Positions 50,812 through 59,118 of a stretch of DNA of 64,000 nucleotides are shown piece by piece. The position numbers and the translations under genes were made by a program. Source of the stretch: Ruminococcaceae bacterium UBA5413 (GTDB lineage Bacteria > Bacillota > Clostridia > Oscillospirales > Acutalibacteraceae); assembly GCA_002409585.1 (NCBI GenBank), contig DHNP01000014.1:12391-76390 (forward strand). Reading direction: 5' to 3'. The notes beneath the pieces are model-generated. The model did not search any database. It was not told the DNA's origin and worked only from the letters and a program-made list of their open reading frames with translations. Numbering within the stretch: position 1 is the stretch's first letter; the number at the start of each line of letters is the position of its first letter.

Positions 50812-52095
50812 TCAGCCGAACGGCTTTACAACCGAAAGCGACGAGTACTCCGGCATGAGCTGTGTTTCAAGCCTTGCGTTTACGCCGTCTATATCCGCAT
50901 CGGCAATGGCATCTATATACCCGAAGAAGTCACGCCCTGAAAGGGAAAGCGCCGCAAGCGAATTGGCTATATTGCCGACGTCGTTAAGCGCCGACACGCT
51001 GTGCCCGTACAGGGACTTCTGTGCCATGCGGAAGTCCGCCGCGTCTATGCCTTCCCGGCGTACACGCTCGATTTCTTTTTTTATTTCTTCCGCCGCCGCG
51101 TCAGGGTCTTTGGAGTCGCCGCCGAAAATCACAGAGGCAAAGCCAGGCCCTTCAAAATACTCTTTTCCGAAGGTATTTTCATTAATAAGGCCTTTGTCAA
51201 GCAGGCTCCTGTACAGCTTCGTAAAGTCACCCGCCAAAGCTTCGAGCAAAATATCGGTCCGCGCGACTTTTTCCACTCCGGCCATAGGGCCGCCCGCGTC
51301 CTCCTTAAACCCGAGGTTAAACATCGGCGAGGCAACGGCAAGCTTCTTTTCAACGCGCGCCCTGACTATATGGCGCGGTTCTTCCTCAAAAATCCTGTCT
51401 ATACGTATGGGTTTAGACGGTTTAAGCATCTTGTCGCACATAGCTATGACTTTTTCAGCATCGACATTGCCGGCTACGCAGAGCACCATATTGTTTAAAT
51501 TATAAAACGTATTGTAGCACTCGTATAGCAGTTCGGGGGTTATCCTGGCTATGCTTGCGACCGTACCCGCGATATCGTTTTTGACTGGGTGGTTATGGTA
51601 CATGGCTTCCAGCAGGTCAAACAGCACGCACCACTGCGGGTCGTCGTCGTACATCTTTATTTCCTGCCCTATTATGCCCTGCTCTTTTTGCACCGTTTCT
51701 TTTGTAAAATACGGAGACTGTACAAAGTCGAGCAGTATTTCAAGCGACTCGTAAACGTTCTGCGTGCATGAAAACAAATAGCACGTATTGTAAAACGAAG
51801 TGTACGCGTTAGCGGATGCCCCCGTTTTAGCGTACCTTGCGAAAGCGTCGCCGTCTTCGCTTTCAAAAAGCTTGTGCTCAAGGTAGTGCGCTATGCCGTC
51901 AGGCACTTTATGCGGTTCTTTTTCGCCGGCTATTTTAAAGCAGTTGTCTATGGAGCCGTACTTCGTACCGAAAACCGCGTAAGTCGAATTGTTCTTATTT
52001 TTAGGGTATATATAAACCGTAAGCCCGGACTGATGCTTTACTTTATAATAAAAATCATCAAGATGCGCGCTTCTTACTTCTTTAATATCATTCAT
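50812..52095 (-). CDS. ymfH: M16 family metallopeptidase, YmfH-like
   Basis: This 427-residue cytoplasmic protein has the inverted zinc motif HYLEHKLFE near residue 68 and the second glutamate region in QEKGIIGQEI-like form (EQGIIGQEIKMYDDD). It matches YmfH of Bacillus, which with YmfF is needed for modification of elongation factor P. The gene overlaps the ymfF-like gene by 4 bp, so the two are coupled. No efp gene is in the window, so the link rests on homology. Confidence 0.93.
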   Translation of the reverse strand: MNDIKEVRSAHLDDFYYKVKHQSGLTVYIYPKNKNNSTYAVFGTKYGSIDNCFKIAGEKEPHKVPDGIAHYLEHKLFESEDGDAFARYAKTGASANAYTSFYNTCYLFSCTQNVYESLEILLDFVQSPYFTKETVQKEQGIIGQEIKMYDDDPQWCVLFDLLEAMYHNHPVKNDIAGTVASIARITPELLYECYNTFYNLNNMVLCVAGNVDAEKVIAMCDKMLKPSKPIRIDRIFEEEPRHIVRARVEKKLAVASPMFNLGFKEDAGGPMAGVEKVARTDILLEALAGDFTKLYRSLLDKGLINENTFGKEYFEGPGFASVIFGGDSKDPDAAAEEIKKEIERVRREGIDAADFRMAQKSLYGHSVSALNDVGNIANSLAALSLSGRDFFGYIDAIADADIDGVNARLETQLMPEYSSLSVVKPFG

Positions 52096-53375
52096 TTGTT
52101 TTCGGCCCCGCTTCCTTCTAAAGCATAGACGGTGTCAAGCGTCATTTTGCCGGCGGCCTTTATGACTTCTTCCCTCGTAACCGCCCTGACCTTTTCCGCT
52201 TCTTCCTCAGGGTCCTCTGCAGGGTCTGAGAAAGTTTTAGACAGGTACCAACCCTCAAGCCCGTCCGGCGAATCCGCTATAGTGCGGTAGCTGTTGCATA
52301 TACTTAGCTTTGCCGCGTTAAGCTCTTCATCGGTAAAATTCCCTTTTTTAACCTCATCAAGCTGTTTAAGTATCTCTGTCTGGGCGCTCTTGATGTTTTT
52401 CGTTTCCACTCCGCTCTGTACGAATATTATGCCTTTCAGCGGGTCATATAAAGAGCTACAGTAGTAGCAGAGGCTGAGCTTTTCACGCACGTTGAGAAAA
52501 AGCTTCGAGTTAGGCGAGCCGCCGAAAAGCACGTTCATCAGCTTTGCCGCAGGAACGTTCACATCGGGTTCCGCACAGCCCGTGCGAAAGCCGAGTACGA
52601 GCTTTGACTGCGTGACGTTTTGTTTTTCGGTAATGTTTTTAACGTCGGCAGCCGCTTTTACCACTTTATTTGTATAGTCCTGCGCTTCAGCCCTGCCGAG
52701 GTTATGGAACGCGGCCGAAAATTCGTCGTAAACTGGCACGGGGTCGCAGTCACCCACTACCATTATCTCCGCTTTCGCATTGTGGATTAAGCTGCTCCAA
52801 ACTTTGTTGAGGTTTTCGAGGCGCAGGTTTTCAATGTCTTTTTTAGTTCCGCAGCGCGGTATGCCGTACGGTTCGCCCTTGCACATTATACCTGCGCAGC
52901 GCAGAAACGCGTAAGTGCGCTTGTCGTTGTACTCGGCGTCGATTTTTTCCATAAGCTGGCGCCTTTCCTGTTCAAAGCCGTCTTTCGGGAACATGCCGTT
53001 TTCAAACAGCGGGTCGAAAATAACGCTGCAGAGAAGCTTTGAAAGTTCTTCGGAAACTTTCTCCCCTCCGAGCGAATATTTATCGGCTATGCCCGACGCA
53101 AAAATTGAAAGCACCTGCACGTCGCCGAGCTTGAACACGTAAGCGTCGAGCTGTGCGCCGTAAAGTTCCGCAAGATGGCCGTTAAGCTTCGTAAGGTCCG
53201 GGTACCTCCTGCTCGTACGAGTGAGAAGATAAGGTAAAACCGCGTTCGGCGCAGCGGTGGCTTCCGAAAGCGGCTGCATAAAGTTTACAGACATACGCAC
53301 CGTCTTAAAGCGGCTGTCCTTTATGCTCCTGAAATTGACGCCTCCGCAGACGGACTGCTGCTGTATTTCTGTCAT
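52092..53375 (-). CDS. ymfF: M16 family protein, YmfF-like, inactive partner
   Basis: This 427-residue M16-fold protein lacks the zinc motif: where HxxEH is expected I see YLLTRTSRRYPDL. It therefore probably forms a half-sandwich with the YmfH-like active partner. Family features are TKLNGHLAELYGAQLDAYV, GSPNSKLFLNVREKLSLCYY and GWYLSKTF. It begins about 150 bases below an extended -10 promoter at 53532-53540 and overlaps the YmfH-like gene by 4 bp. Confidence 0.92.
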   Translation of the reverse strand: MTEIQQQSVCGGVNFRSIKDSRFKTVRMSVNFMQPLSEATAAPNAVLPYLLTRTSRRYPDLTKLNGHLAELYGAQLDAYVFKLGDVQVLSIFASGIADKYSLGGEKVSEELSKLLCSVIFDPLFENGMFPKDGFEQERRQLMEKIDAEYNDKRTYAFLRCAGIMCKGEPYGIPRCGTKKDIENLRLENLNKVWSSLIHNAKAEIMVVGDCDPVPVYDEFSAAFHNLGRAEAQDYTNKVVKAAADVKNITEKQNVTQSKLVLGFRTGCAEPDVNVPAAKLMNVLFGGSPNSKLFLNVREKLSLCYYCSSLYDPLKGIIFVQSGVETKNIKSAQTEILKQLDEVKKGNFTDEELNAAKLSICNSYRTIADSPDGLEGWYLSKTFSDPAEDPEEEAEKVRAVTREEVIKAAGKMTLDTVYALEGSGAENK

Positions 53376-53531
53376 TAAACAATCATCTCCAACTTTTTTA
53401 TCATTGAATTGCGCTTACGGTATGAAAAACTGCCTGTCCATGCTTAAAAGCCCGGCATACAGGACATACGTAAAGTTTTATTTAATAATTTTGAAATTAT
53501 AAAATCATTTATAATGTAAGCATTGATTAGA

Positions 53532-53540
53532 ATTATACCA
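53532..53540 (-). promoter_or_regulatory. Extended -10 promoter of the peptidase-lgt-folD-dxs gene run
   Basis: On the minus strand, TGGTATAAT is an extended -10 with no clear -35. It would give a leader of about 150 bases before the ymfF-like gene. I see no riboswitch fold in 53376-53531. Confidence 0.55.
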
Positions 53541-53729
53541 TATAAGGGCAATTTAAAAAAGAATAAATAAACATAATTTCAATAAAATTTACAAATCCGC
53601 CCACCGCGCCGGGATAAAAGTACGCAATATATGGAGGCGCGGCACAGCATTAGGGCTGCCCATAAAGTTTATTTTGCCATAATGCTGCCAAAATATGATT
53701 TAAATTTTTTTATGCAATTCAAACGCGGC

Positions 53730-53774
53730 AAAAAAAATACGCCCGCGTACGTTTTATGCGCTGCGCCGGCGTAT
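53730..53774 (-). terminator. Terminator of the small 53-residue gene
   Basis: On the minus strand, ATACGCC and GGCGTAT close a larger stem with inner pairing, followed by eight T. It lies 23 bases after the stop. Confidence 0.8.
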
Positions 53775-53796
53775 GCCGTTCCGTGTTACGGACATA

Positions 53797-53958
53797 TTAC
53801 TGCTGGTGTTCCTCCGTCCAGTTCTTCGCCTCTTTTACGTGGGCGTCGTCCGGGCATGCCGCGCCCGTTTTTTCGTAGCGTGCATCGGGGTAATTTATGG
53901 CGTCAGCGGTCTTATCGGTATCATCCTTTTTATTTTTGTTTACCTTTGGTTTTACCAT
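53797..53958 (-). CDS. Small hydrophilic protein, 53 residues, possibly spore-related
   Basis: This gene is supported by GAGGTG 7 bases before its ATG and a strong terminator after it. The product begins MVKPKVNKNKKDDTDKT, has one cysteine (TGAACPDDAH) and ends VKEAKNWTEEHQQ. It is very hydrophilic and has no signal or membrane segment. The C-terminal pattern of V-x-x-A-K-x-W/Y-x-E recalls small clostridial spore-surface proteins of the DUF3787 type, but the match is short and I treat it as a hint only. It stands alone between the peptidase run and hisH, which is on the other strand. Confidence 0.65.
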   Translation of the reverse strand: MVKPKVNKNKKDDTDKTADAINYPDARYEKTGAACPDDAHVKEAKNWTEEHQQ

Positions 53959-54123
53959 TTCAATTCACCTCAAAGGTATTTTTATCAATTCACGCCGAAA
54001 AATTCGTGAACCGTTTGCCTTTCTGAAAATTTGATGGTAAAATTGTTTTAGCGATGAATTGTTTTATTTTTATTATGCATTATGAAGTATGAATTAAATA
54101 ACCCTTTCAGAAAGGAACCATAT

Positions 54124-54735
54124 ATGATTGCTGTCATTGATTACGGGGCGGGAAACATACGCAGCGTCTTAAAGGCATTTAAGTATATAGGCTGCGATGC
54201 CAAAGTAACGGACGATGCAAATGAGATAGCCGGGGCCGCCGCCGCCGTGCTTCCAGGTGTCGGCGCTTTCGGGGACGCGATGGAAAGCATTAAAAGCTCA
54301 GGCCTTGCAGAGCCCGTGCGCGGCTATATATCATCCGGAAAACCGTTTTTAGGCATTTGCCTCGGCCTTCAGCTTTTGTTTGAAGAAAGCGAAGAGTCCC
54401 CGGGTGAAAGGGGCCTTGGCGTCTTTAAAGGCAAAATCCTGCGTATACCGGAATCAAGCGGCCTTAAAATACCGCACATAGGCTGGAACTCGCTTGACAT
54501 AAAAAAAAGCGGCGGGCTGTTCGACGGCGCCGAAGAAAATCCTTACGTGTATTTTGTACATTCATATTACTTGAAAGCCGAAGACCGCGGCATCGTTTCT
54601 TCCACCGCTGAGTACGGTGTAGCCATAGATGCGTCAATACAAAGCGGCAATGTTTTCGCGGCGCAGTTCCACCCCGAAAAAAGCGGCTCAGCCGGCCTTA
54701 AAATGCTTAAAAACTTTGTTTCTGTGATTTGCTGA
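54124..54735 (+). CDS. hisH: Imidazole glycerol phosphate synthase, glutaminase subunit HisH
   Basis: This 203-residue subunit splits glutamine and channels ammonia to HisF in histidine and purine-salvage (AICAR) chemistry. The triad is the cysteine in GICLGLQLLFEESEE, and the histidine and glutamate in AAQFHPEKSGS. The start MIAVIDYGAGNIRS is typical; the ATG at 54124 has AAAGGA about 10 bases upstream. It lies 19 bp before hisF. No other histidine gene is next to the pair. Confidence 0.97.
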   Translation: MIAVIDYGAGNIRSVLKAFKYIGCDAKVTDDANEIAGAAAAVLPGVGAFGDAMESIKSSGLAEPVRGYISSGKPFLGICLGLQLLFEESEESPGERGLGVFKGKILRIPESSGLKIPHIGWNSLDIKKSGGLFDGAEENPYVYFVHSYYLKAEDRGIVSSTAEYGVAIDASIQSGNVFAAQFHPEKSGSAGLKMLKNFVSVIC

Positions 54736-54754
54736 ACGGAGGGCTTCATATATT

Positions 54755-55513
54755 ATGTACGCAAAAAGGATAATCCCATGCCTTGACGTAAACAACGGAA
54801 GGGTTGTAAAAGGAATTTCTTTTGTCAACCTGCGTGATGCCGGCGACCCCGTGGAAGCCGCCGCCCAGTACGACAGGCAGGGCGCGGACGAGCTTGTTTT
54901 CCTTGACATAACCGCTTCGTCGCAATCGCGGAACATAGTGCTTGACATGGTTGAAAAAGTTGCTTCGACAATTTTTATCCCGTTTACAGTCGGCGGCGGT
55001 ATACGCTCGACTGACGACTTCACGTCGCTTTTGCGCGCAGGTGCGGACAAAGTTTCCGTCAACACCGCCGCGCTTTTAAACCCTAAGCTCATTTCGGAAG
55101 CCGCCGAAAAATTCGGCAGCCAGTGCGTAGTATGCGCCATAGACGCAAAGCGCCGCCAAAACGGCGGCTGGACGGTCTTTAGGGACGGCGGGCGGATAGA
55201 CACCGGAAAAGACGCCGTAAAGTGGGCAAAAGAAGCGGAAAAGCTCGGCGCTGGTGAAATCCTCCTTACAAGCATGGACTGCGACGGGCAGAAAGCAGGC
55301 TACGACCTTGAGCTTACCGCCGCCGTTTCCCAAAGCGTTTCTATCCCCGTTATAGCATCCGGTGGTGCCGGCAAGCTGGAACACTTTTACGATGCTTTTA
55401 CAAAAGGGAAGGCCGATGCCGTGCTTGCGGCTTCGCTGTTCCATTTCGGTGAAATCACCATACCTGAGCTAAAAAAATACCTTGCGGGAAAAGGTATCCC
55501 CGTAAGGCTGTAA
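54755..55513 (+). CDS. hisF: Imidazole glycerol phosphate synthase, cyclase subunit HisF
   Basis: This 252-residue (beta/alpha)8 barrel makes imidazole glycerol phosphate and AICAR. Motifs are KRIIPCLDVNNGRVVKG with the first catalytic aspartate, FTVGGGIRSTDDF and ILLTSMDCDGQKAGYD with the second. The canonical IPCLDV opening argues for the histidine pathway and not for a sugar-biosynthesis paralogue. It ends 3 bases before palindromic repeats. Confidence 0.98.
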   Translation: MYAKRIIPCLDVNNGRVVKGISFVNLRDAGDPVEAAAQYDRQGADELVFLDITASSQSRNIVLDMVEKVASTIFIPFTVGGGIRSTDDFTSLLRAGADKVSVNTAALLNPKLISEAAEKFGSQCVVCAIDAKRRQNGGWTVFRDGGRIDTGKDAVKWAKEAEKLGAGEILLTSMDCDGQKAGYDLELTAAVSQSVSIPVIASGGAGKLEHFYDAFTKGKADAVLAASLFHFGEITIPELKKYLAGKGIPVRL

Positions 55514-55515
55514 AT

Positions 55516-55549
55516 AAAAAAGCCCGCAGTCTGTTCACACTCTGCAGGC
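55516..55549 (-). terminator. Hairpin with T run next to hisF
   Basis: On the minus strand, GCCTGCAG and CTGCGGGC pair with one mismatch around 12 bases, followed by six T. It would stop transcripts of the broken gene at 55697-56193. It is part of a cluster of three palindromes. Confidence 0.65.
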
Positions 55550-55579
55550 ATAAAAGGCTTCACTTCTTTTAATAGATAC

Positions 55580-55620
55580 CCACCGACAAGTCGGTGGTAC
55601 TTCCGCAGCGCCAAAGGCGC
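55580..55620. repeat. Pair of palindromes, possible mobile-element end
   Basis: CCACCGAC-AA-GTCGGTGG (55580-55597) is a perfect 8-bp stem; GCGCC-AAA-GGCGC (55608-55620) is a perfect 5-bp stem. Two tight hairpins next to a terminator-like stem recall the subterminal palindromes of IS200/IS605-type elements or their small derivatives. No transposase is near. The identification is a guess. Confidence 0.35.
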
Positions 55621-55696
55621 AACCTGTTTATGCGTTTTCAAATAATCGTTTGCCTCAGAAACAAATTTTAAAGTTGCATTGTTAATCCTCTCATCG

Positions 55697-56193
55697 TCAA
55701 ATGCTCCCAAAAAAAGCATACAACTGGTCGCGTTGCGGCATGATAGTATCATCGTAATCAGTTTTATTGTCGAAAAGTACTCCTGCCGCGTGCTGGTCAA
55801 GTACGTCCTTATAATCCTGCCAGTTGTCGGCGGTCAGTTCATCAAGGCCGAATTTATCGGACATCTTTTCGAGAACGTCCTTATCTTTTTCTTTCACGTT
55901 TGCGAGCGCTTCCGACGGGTCGTCAAAAGTATACGATAAAAGATTCTTTTTTCCATCTATGATAACCGTTTTTTTGTAAGTAACTTTCCCCAATTCGTCA
56001 AGCGTGTCGTGCCCATCTACAGGTTTATTTATGTCAACAACTTCAATCGGAGTGGACGTCATATAGAGGCCGGTCGAAAAGTCGGCCTGGGTTTCGCCCG
56101 AACCATCGTCGCTGACCGCGTTTGCCCCTAACGTGCATGTTATGAGCAGTGCGCACATTATGGTACATGCCACAGCTTTTTTAATGTTTTCAT
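55697..56193 (-). pseudogene. Broken gene for a secreted protein (two apparent frameshifts)
   Basis: The open frame gives about 165 residues of a secreted protein: a hydrophobic leader (CTIMCALLITCTLGANA) and then an acidic domain with PVDGHDTLDELGKVTY and VLEKMSDKFGLDELTADNW. No proper start fits the frame. The ATG at 56193, with AAGGA 9 bases upstream, reads MKTLKKLWHVP and stops; adding one base to the run of six A (56177-56182 in plus coordinates, T on that strand) would join MKTLKK to the leader. At the other end the frame stops just after a run of seven T, and the +1 frame continues with GAFDDERINNATLKFVSEAN. Two single-base losses or gains in homopolymers suggest decay or sequencing error. 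The family is not recognised. Confidence 0.55.
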
Positions 56194-56337
56194 TGTTAAC
56201 ATTCCTTTCTAAAAGCTTTTCATGTTCCAAATGCTGAAGTTCCTACTTACAGGCATAATTACTTGCAGATTGATGATACCTCTTTGCAATTTCAGGCAAA
56301 TTATACTACTGTATTATTCTTTTGTAAAGTAATAATA

Positions 56338-56808
56338 TCAAACATCTTGCTTTTTTTGCCATTTTTCGGTCAGGCCGCACTCTTTTATAAACCCAAGCAG
56401 GGCATCTAAATTTTTTACAGTTCTTTCGCTCAGCGAATGTTCTATAAGCTCGGTTTCTTTAAACGCGTCGCCGCTGCCTAAAAAGCTGAGAAAATTTTCA
56501 ATTATGTTGTGCCTTTGCAGCAGATACTTGCCGTATGCTCCGCCCTTGTCGGTAAGCATGATTATTCCGTACCTGTCGTACTTTATGTAGCCCGTACCCG
56601 AAAGCTTAAAAATCATTTTTGAGGCAGACGAAGGCTTAACGTTAAGCATTGACGACAACATGCCAACGCGCGCATATCCTTTTTTAAGGCAGATGCGGTA
56701 TATCATCTCAAGGTAGTCTTCCATTGAAGACGTAACCGCGCCTTTTTTGTCGTCGGCTATCTCGTATCCCCTCGCCGTGCGGAAAGGGGTTTCTCCCTTT
56801 TGTTCCAT
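56338..56808 (-). CDS. DtxR/MntR-like metal-dependent regulator
   Basis: This 156-residue regulator has the iron-dependent-repressor winged helix (SSMEDYLEMIYRICLKKGYA, MLNVKPSSASKMIFKLSGTG) followed by the dimer helices (LLQRHNIIENFLSFLG, ELIEHSLSERTVKNLD). Metal ligands of MntR are plausible in the HNIIENF and EHSLS regions. I prefer the ATG at 56808 because AGAGG lies 9 bases upstream. It stands alone with a TATAAT at 56878-56873 and a strong hairpin in the leader. No transport gene is next to it, so iron or manganese cannot be told apart. Confidence 0.88.
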   Translation of the reverse strand: MEQKGETPFRTARGYEIADDKKGAVTSSMEDYLEMIYRICLKKGYARVGMLSSMLNVKPSSASKMIFKLSGTGYIKYDRYGIIMLTDKGGAYGKYLLQRHNIIENFLSFLGSGDAFKETELIEHSLSERTVKNLDALLGFIKECGLTEKWQKKQDV

Positions 56809-56830
56809 TGCGGCCATCCTCTTTTTTTAT

Positions 56831-56868
56831 TACGGCACGGCCGCACTTTGCAGCGGCGCATGGCCGTA
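56831..56868 (-). other. Hairpin in the leader of the DtxR-like gene
   Basis: TACGGC and GCCGTA close a GC-rich imperfect stem with inner GCGGC/GCCGC-type pairing. It occupies nearly the whole leader, between the -10 and the ribosome site. It could affect translation or be an old insertion; I cannot decide. Confidence 0.4.
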
Positions 56869-56976
56869 TTACATTATATTCGTCGCAGTTTAAGTTTAAG
56901 AACAAAATATTAGCCGCAGGAAAGACTTTGTTGTAAAGCTAAAAATCCTTTATCATGCGAAAGTCAAGGCACGGTT

Positions 56977-58359
56977 TTACTTAAGGAGGTATTTTCCCCA
57001 TGCCTCTTTAAGGCACGCAACTGCCGGTTCTATGTCGTCCATGGGTATTCCGGCAAAGCCGAGGCGTATTTTTAAACCGCCGGGCGCCGCTGTGACGCGC
57101 ACGCCCTTTTCGGCGGCTATACTGCACAGCTCTTCTGCGCCTTTAACAGAATGTACGGTTAAAAGCACCGTAAGCGGCGTTTCCTGCAAGAGAATTTCCG
57201 CCGTACCCCCGAACTCATGCCCGACAGCCGCGCACAGCTTTTCGCTCTTTTCGCTGTAAAGCTTGCGCAGATGCCGCAGGTGCTTTTCCAGCCCGCCGTT
57301 TTTAATGTAACCGCTTAAAGCAAGCTGCTCTATCTTAGAAGCCGTCTGGTTATAATTTACCGCCAGCGGGAGGTAGGGCTTCAAAAGCTCCGGCGTAAGC
57401 ACCATATACCCTATGCGCACCGACGGCAGGAGAAGCTTTGAAAACGAGCCTATATACACTACGTCGCGCCCGCCGCCAAGGCCCTGCATGGAGGGTACCG
57501 GCCGCGCCCTGTAGCGCAGTTCTCCGTTGTGGTCGTCTTCAATGATTATCCCGCCGTTTTTGCGCGCCCATTTAAGCAGTTCGAGCCTGCGTCCCATGGG
57601 TATGCTGAGACCGTTCGACATCCTCCCCGAAGGGCTTACAAAGGCAAGCCCCGCGCCGCTTTTCTGCAGCGCGTCCATATCTATGCCGGCGCTGTCGCCC
57701 GGAAGCTTTAAGACCTTAAAGCCGTAGTCTGAAAACACCTGCTCCGCCTGTAAAAAGCCCGGGCTTTCCATAGCAACGGTTTTTCCCTTTCCCAAAAGGC
57801 CGCATAGTATGGAAAGCAGGGGCTGCGTACCTGCGCCTACCACTATGCGCTCAGGCGGCGCTACGGTGCCGCGCTCACGGCCGCTGTAATCCGAAAGCGC
57901 CGAGCGCAGCTCCATCTCGCCCTGATGAGCGCCGTAAGATGCTATTATCTCCTTGCGGTTCAAAATCTCACGTATATAATGCCGCCACGCTTTAACGTCT
58001 ATGTTCCTGCTGTCTACACAGTCAGTCCCGAAGTTATACCTTATATATACGCGGTTCGTCCGGCACGAGGCAGGAGCTGGCGGTTTTTCCGGGCAGTCCC
58101 CGTACTGCGACTGCGCCGCGAGGGCAAAATATCCCTTTTTCGGTTTCGGGCATATATACCCTTCAACGCAAAGCTGCTGGTATGCCGCGTCAACCGTCGT
58201 GCAGCTCACCCCGAGGCCATGCGCAAGCTTCCTTATCGACGGCAGGCGGTCGCCCTTTTTTATCCGCCCTGTGCCGACGGCACGTTTTATACTTTCGTAA
58301 AGCTGCAGATAAAGCGGGGCGGCTTTATTCTTATCTATTGTTATATAATCATAAATCAC
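56977..58359 (-). CDS. pdxR: MocR/PdxR-type GntR regulator with aminotransferase domain
   Basis: This 460-residue protein has a GntR winged helix (IKKGDRLPSIRKLAHGLGVS, residues 37-56) fused to a class-I aminotransferase-like domain (VVGAGTQPLLSILCGLLGKG and the PLP-lysine region YIGSFSKLLLPSVRIGY). It is divergent from an ECF S component and a pyridoxal kinase. PdxR proteins sense pyridoxal phosphate and control vitamin B6 synthesis or salvage genes, so control of the neighbours is likely. An AAACTGT/ACAGTTT dyad lies between the two start regions. Confidence 0.93.
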   Translation of the reverse strand: MIYDYITIDKNKAAPLYLQLYESIKRAVGTGRIKKGDRLPSIRKLAHGLGVSCTTVDAAYQQLCVEGYICPKPKKGYFALAAQSQYGDCPEKPPAPASCRTNRVYIRYNFGTDCVDSRNIDVKAWRHYIREILNRKEIIASYGAHQGEMELRSALSDYSGRERGTVAPPERIVVGAGTQPLLSILCGLLGKGKTVAMESPGFLQAEQVFSDYGFKVLKLPGDSAGIDMDALQKSGAGLAFVSPSGRMSNGLSIPMGRRLELLKWARKNGGIIIEDDHNGELRYRARPVPSMQGLGGGRDVVYIGSFSKLLLPSVRIGYMVLTPELLKPYLPLAVNYNQTASKIEQLALSGYIKNGGLEKHLRHLRKLYSEKSEKLCAAVGHEFGGTAEILLQETPLTVLLTVHSVKGAEELCSIAAEKGVRVTAAPGGLKIRLGFAGIPMDDIEPAVACLKEAWGKYLLK

Positions 58360-58390
58360 TGTTCATCATCTGTACTTATCAAAAAATTAT

Positions 58391-58418
58391 AAACTGTATA
58401 TTTTAATCATAACAGTTT
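58391..58418. promoter_or_regulatory. Candidate PdxR operator in the divergent region
   Basis: AAACTGT (58391-58397) and ACAGTTT (58412-58418) are perfect 7-bp arms separated by 14 bases. The minus-strand TATAAT at about 58384-58389 abuts it. A MocR protein would bind here to control both genes; this is inference from position. Confidence 0.5.
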
Positions 58419-58523
58419 TACGCTAATATTATATCAAAATTTCATTCCAAGTCAATGCGGCACGCGCAAAAACGCAAAAGTCTTTTGCGCCTTGCCCAAG
58501 CTGGGGAAACGGGGGCTTTAAAC

Positions 58524-59045
58524 ATGGAAAACAAGAGTAAAACAAAAGATTACGTCCTTACGGCGCTTTTCGCCGGCCTTATTTTTTTTGTTACGGCTTA
58601 TGCGCTGCACATACCCACGCCGGCGACAGGCGGCTACATCCATTTAGGCGATGCCTTCGTTTACCTCGCGGCAAGTATCCTCCCCATGCCTTTGGCCGTC
58701 GCAGCCGGCGGCATAGGCGAAGCCCTCTCAGACATAATGACGGGCGGCGCTGTTTACGCCCTGCCTACTTTCATTATAAAGTCGCTTATGGCCATGTGCT
58801 TTTCGCCGTCAGGAAAAACGGTTATATCAAAGCGCAACACGGCCGCGGCCGCTGCCGCCGGCCTGATATGCGCTGCGGGGTACTACGTAACCGAAGCCCT
58901 CATTTACCGCAGTTTCATTTCACCGGCCGTTGAGATACCGGCAAACCTTGTACAGGCGGGCGCGAGCATGGCAATTTACCTTCTTATAGGCAAAGCGTTC
59001 GATAAGCTGAACGTAAAAAGCAAAATAGCGCGCGACTATTTTTAG
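58524..59045 (+). CDS. ECF transporter S component (vitamin B6-type)
   Basis: This 173-residue membrane protein has five to six hydrophobic segments (LFAGLIFFVTAYALHIP, GGYIHLGDAFVYLAASILP, ALPTFIIKSLMAMCF and AGYYVTEALIYRSF). The GGYIHLGDA motif is typical of energy-coupling-factor S components. The ATG at 58524 follows GGGGG. It lies 73 bp before a pyridoxal kinase gene and is divergent from a PdxR regulator, so the ligand is most likely pyridoxine or pyridoxal. The ECF ATPases and T subunit are elsewhere. Confidence 0.88.
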   Translation: MENKSKTKDYVLTALFAGLIFFVTAYALHIPTPATGGYIHLGDAFVYLAASILPMPLAVAAGGIGEALSDIMTGGAVYALPTFIIKSLMAMCFSPSGKTVISKRNTAAAAAAGLICAAGYYVTEALIYRSFISPAVEIPANLVQAGASMAIYLLIGKAFDKLNVKSKIARDYF

Positions 59046-59118
59046 GATAAAACAAGGGGCTTAAGTAAATTATATATTAATGTATAAATATAAAATTTCG
59101 ATTAAGGGGCATATTTAA

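Noticed and set aside
53631..54026. A 131-residue plus-strand open frame
   Set aside because: It is antisense to the better-supported 53-residue gene and to its terminator, and has no ribosome site.
55387..55800. A 137-residue minus-strand open frame
   Set aside because: It overlaps the 3' end of hisF and the palindromes. Only its first third looks like protein, and that part is better read as the shifted continuation of the broken gene.
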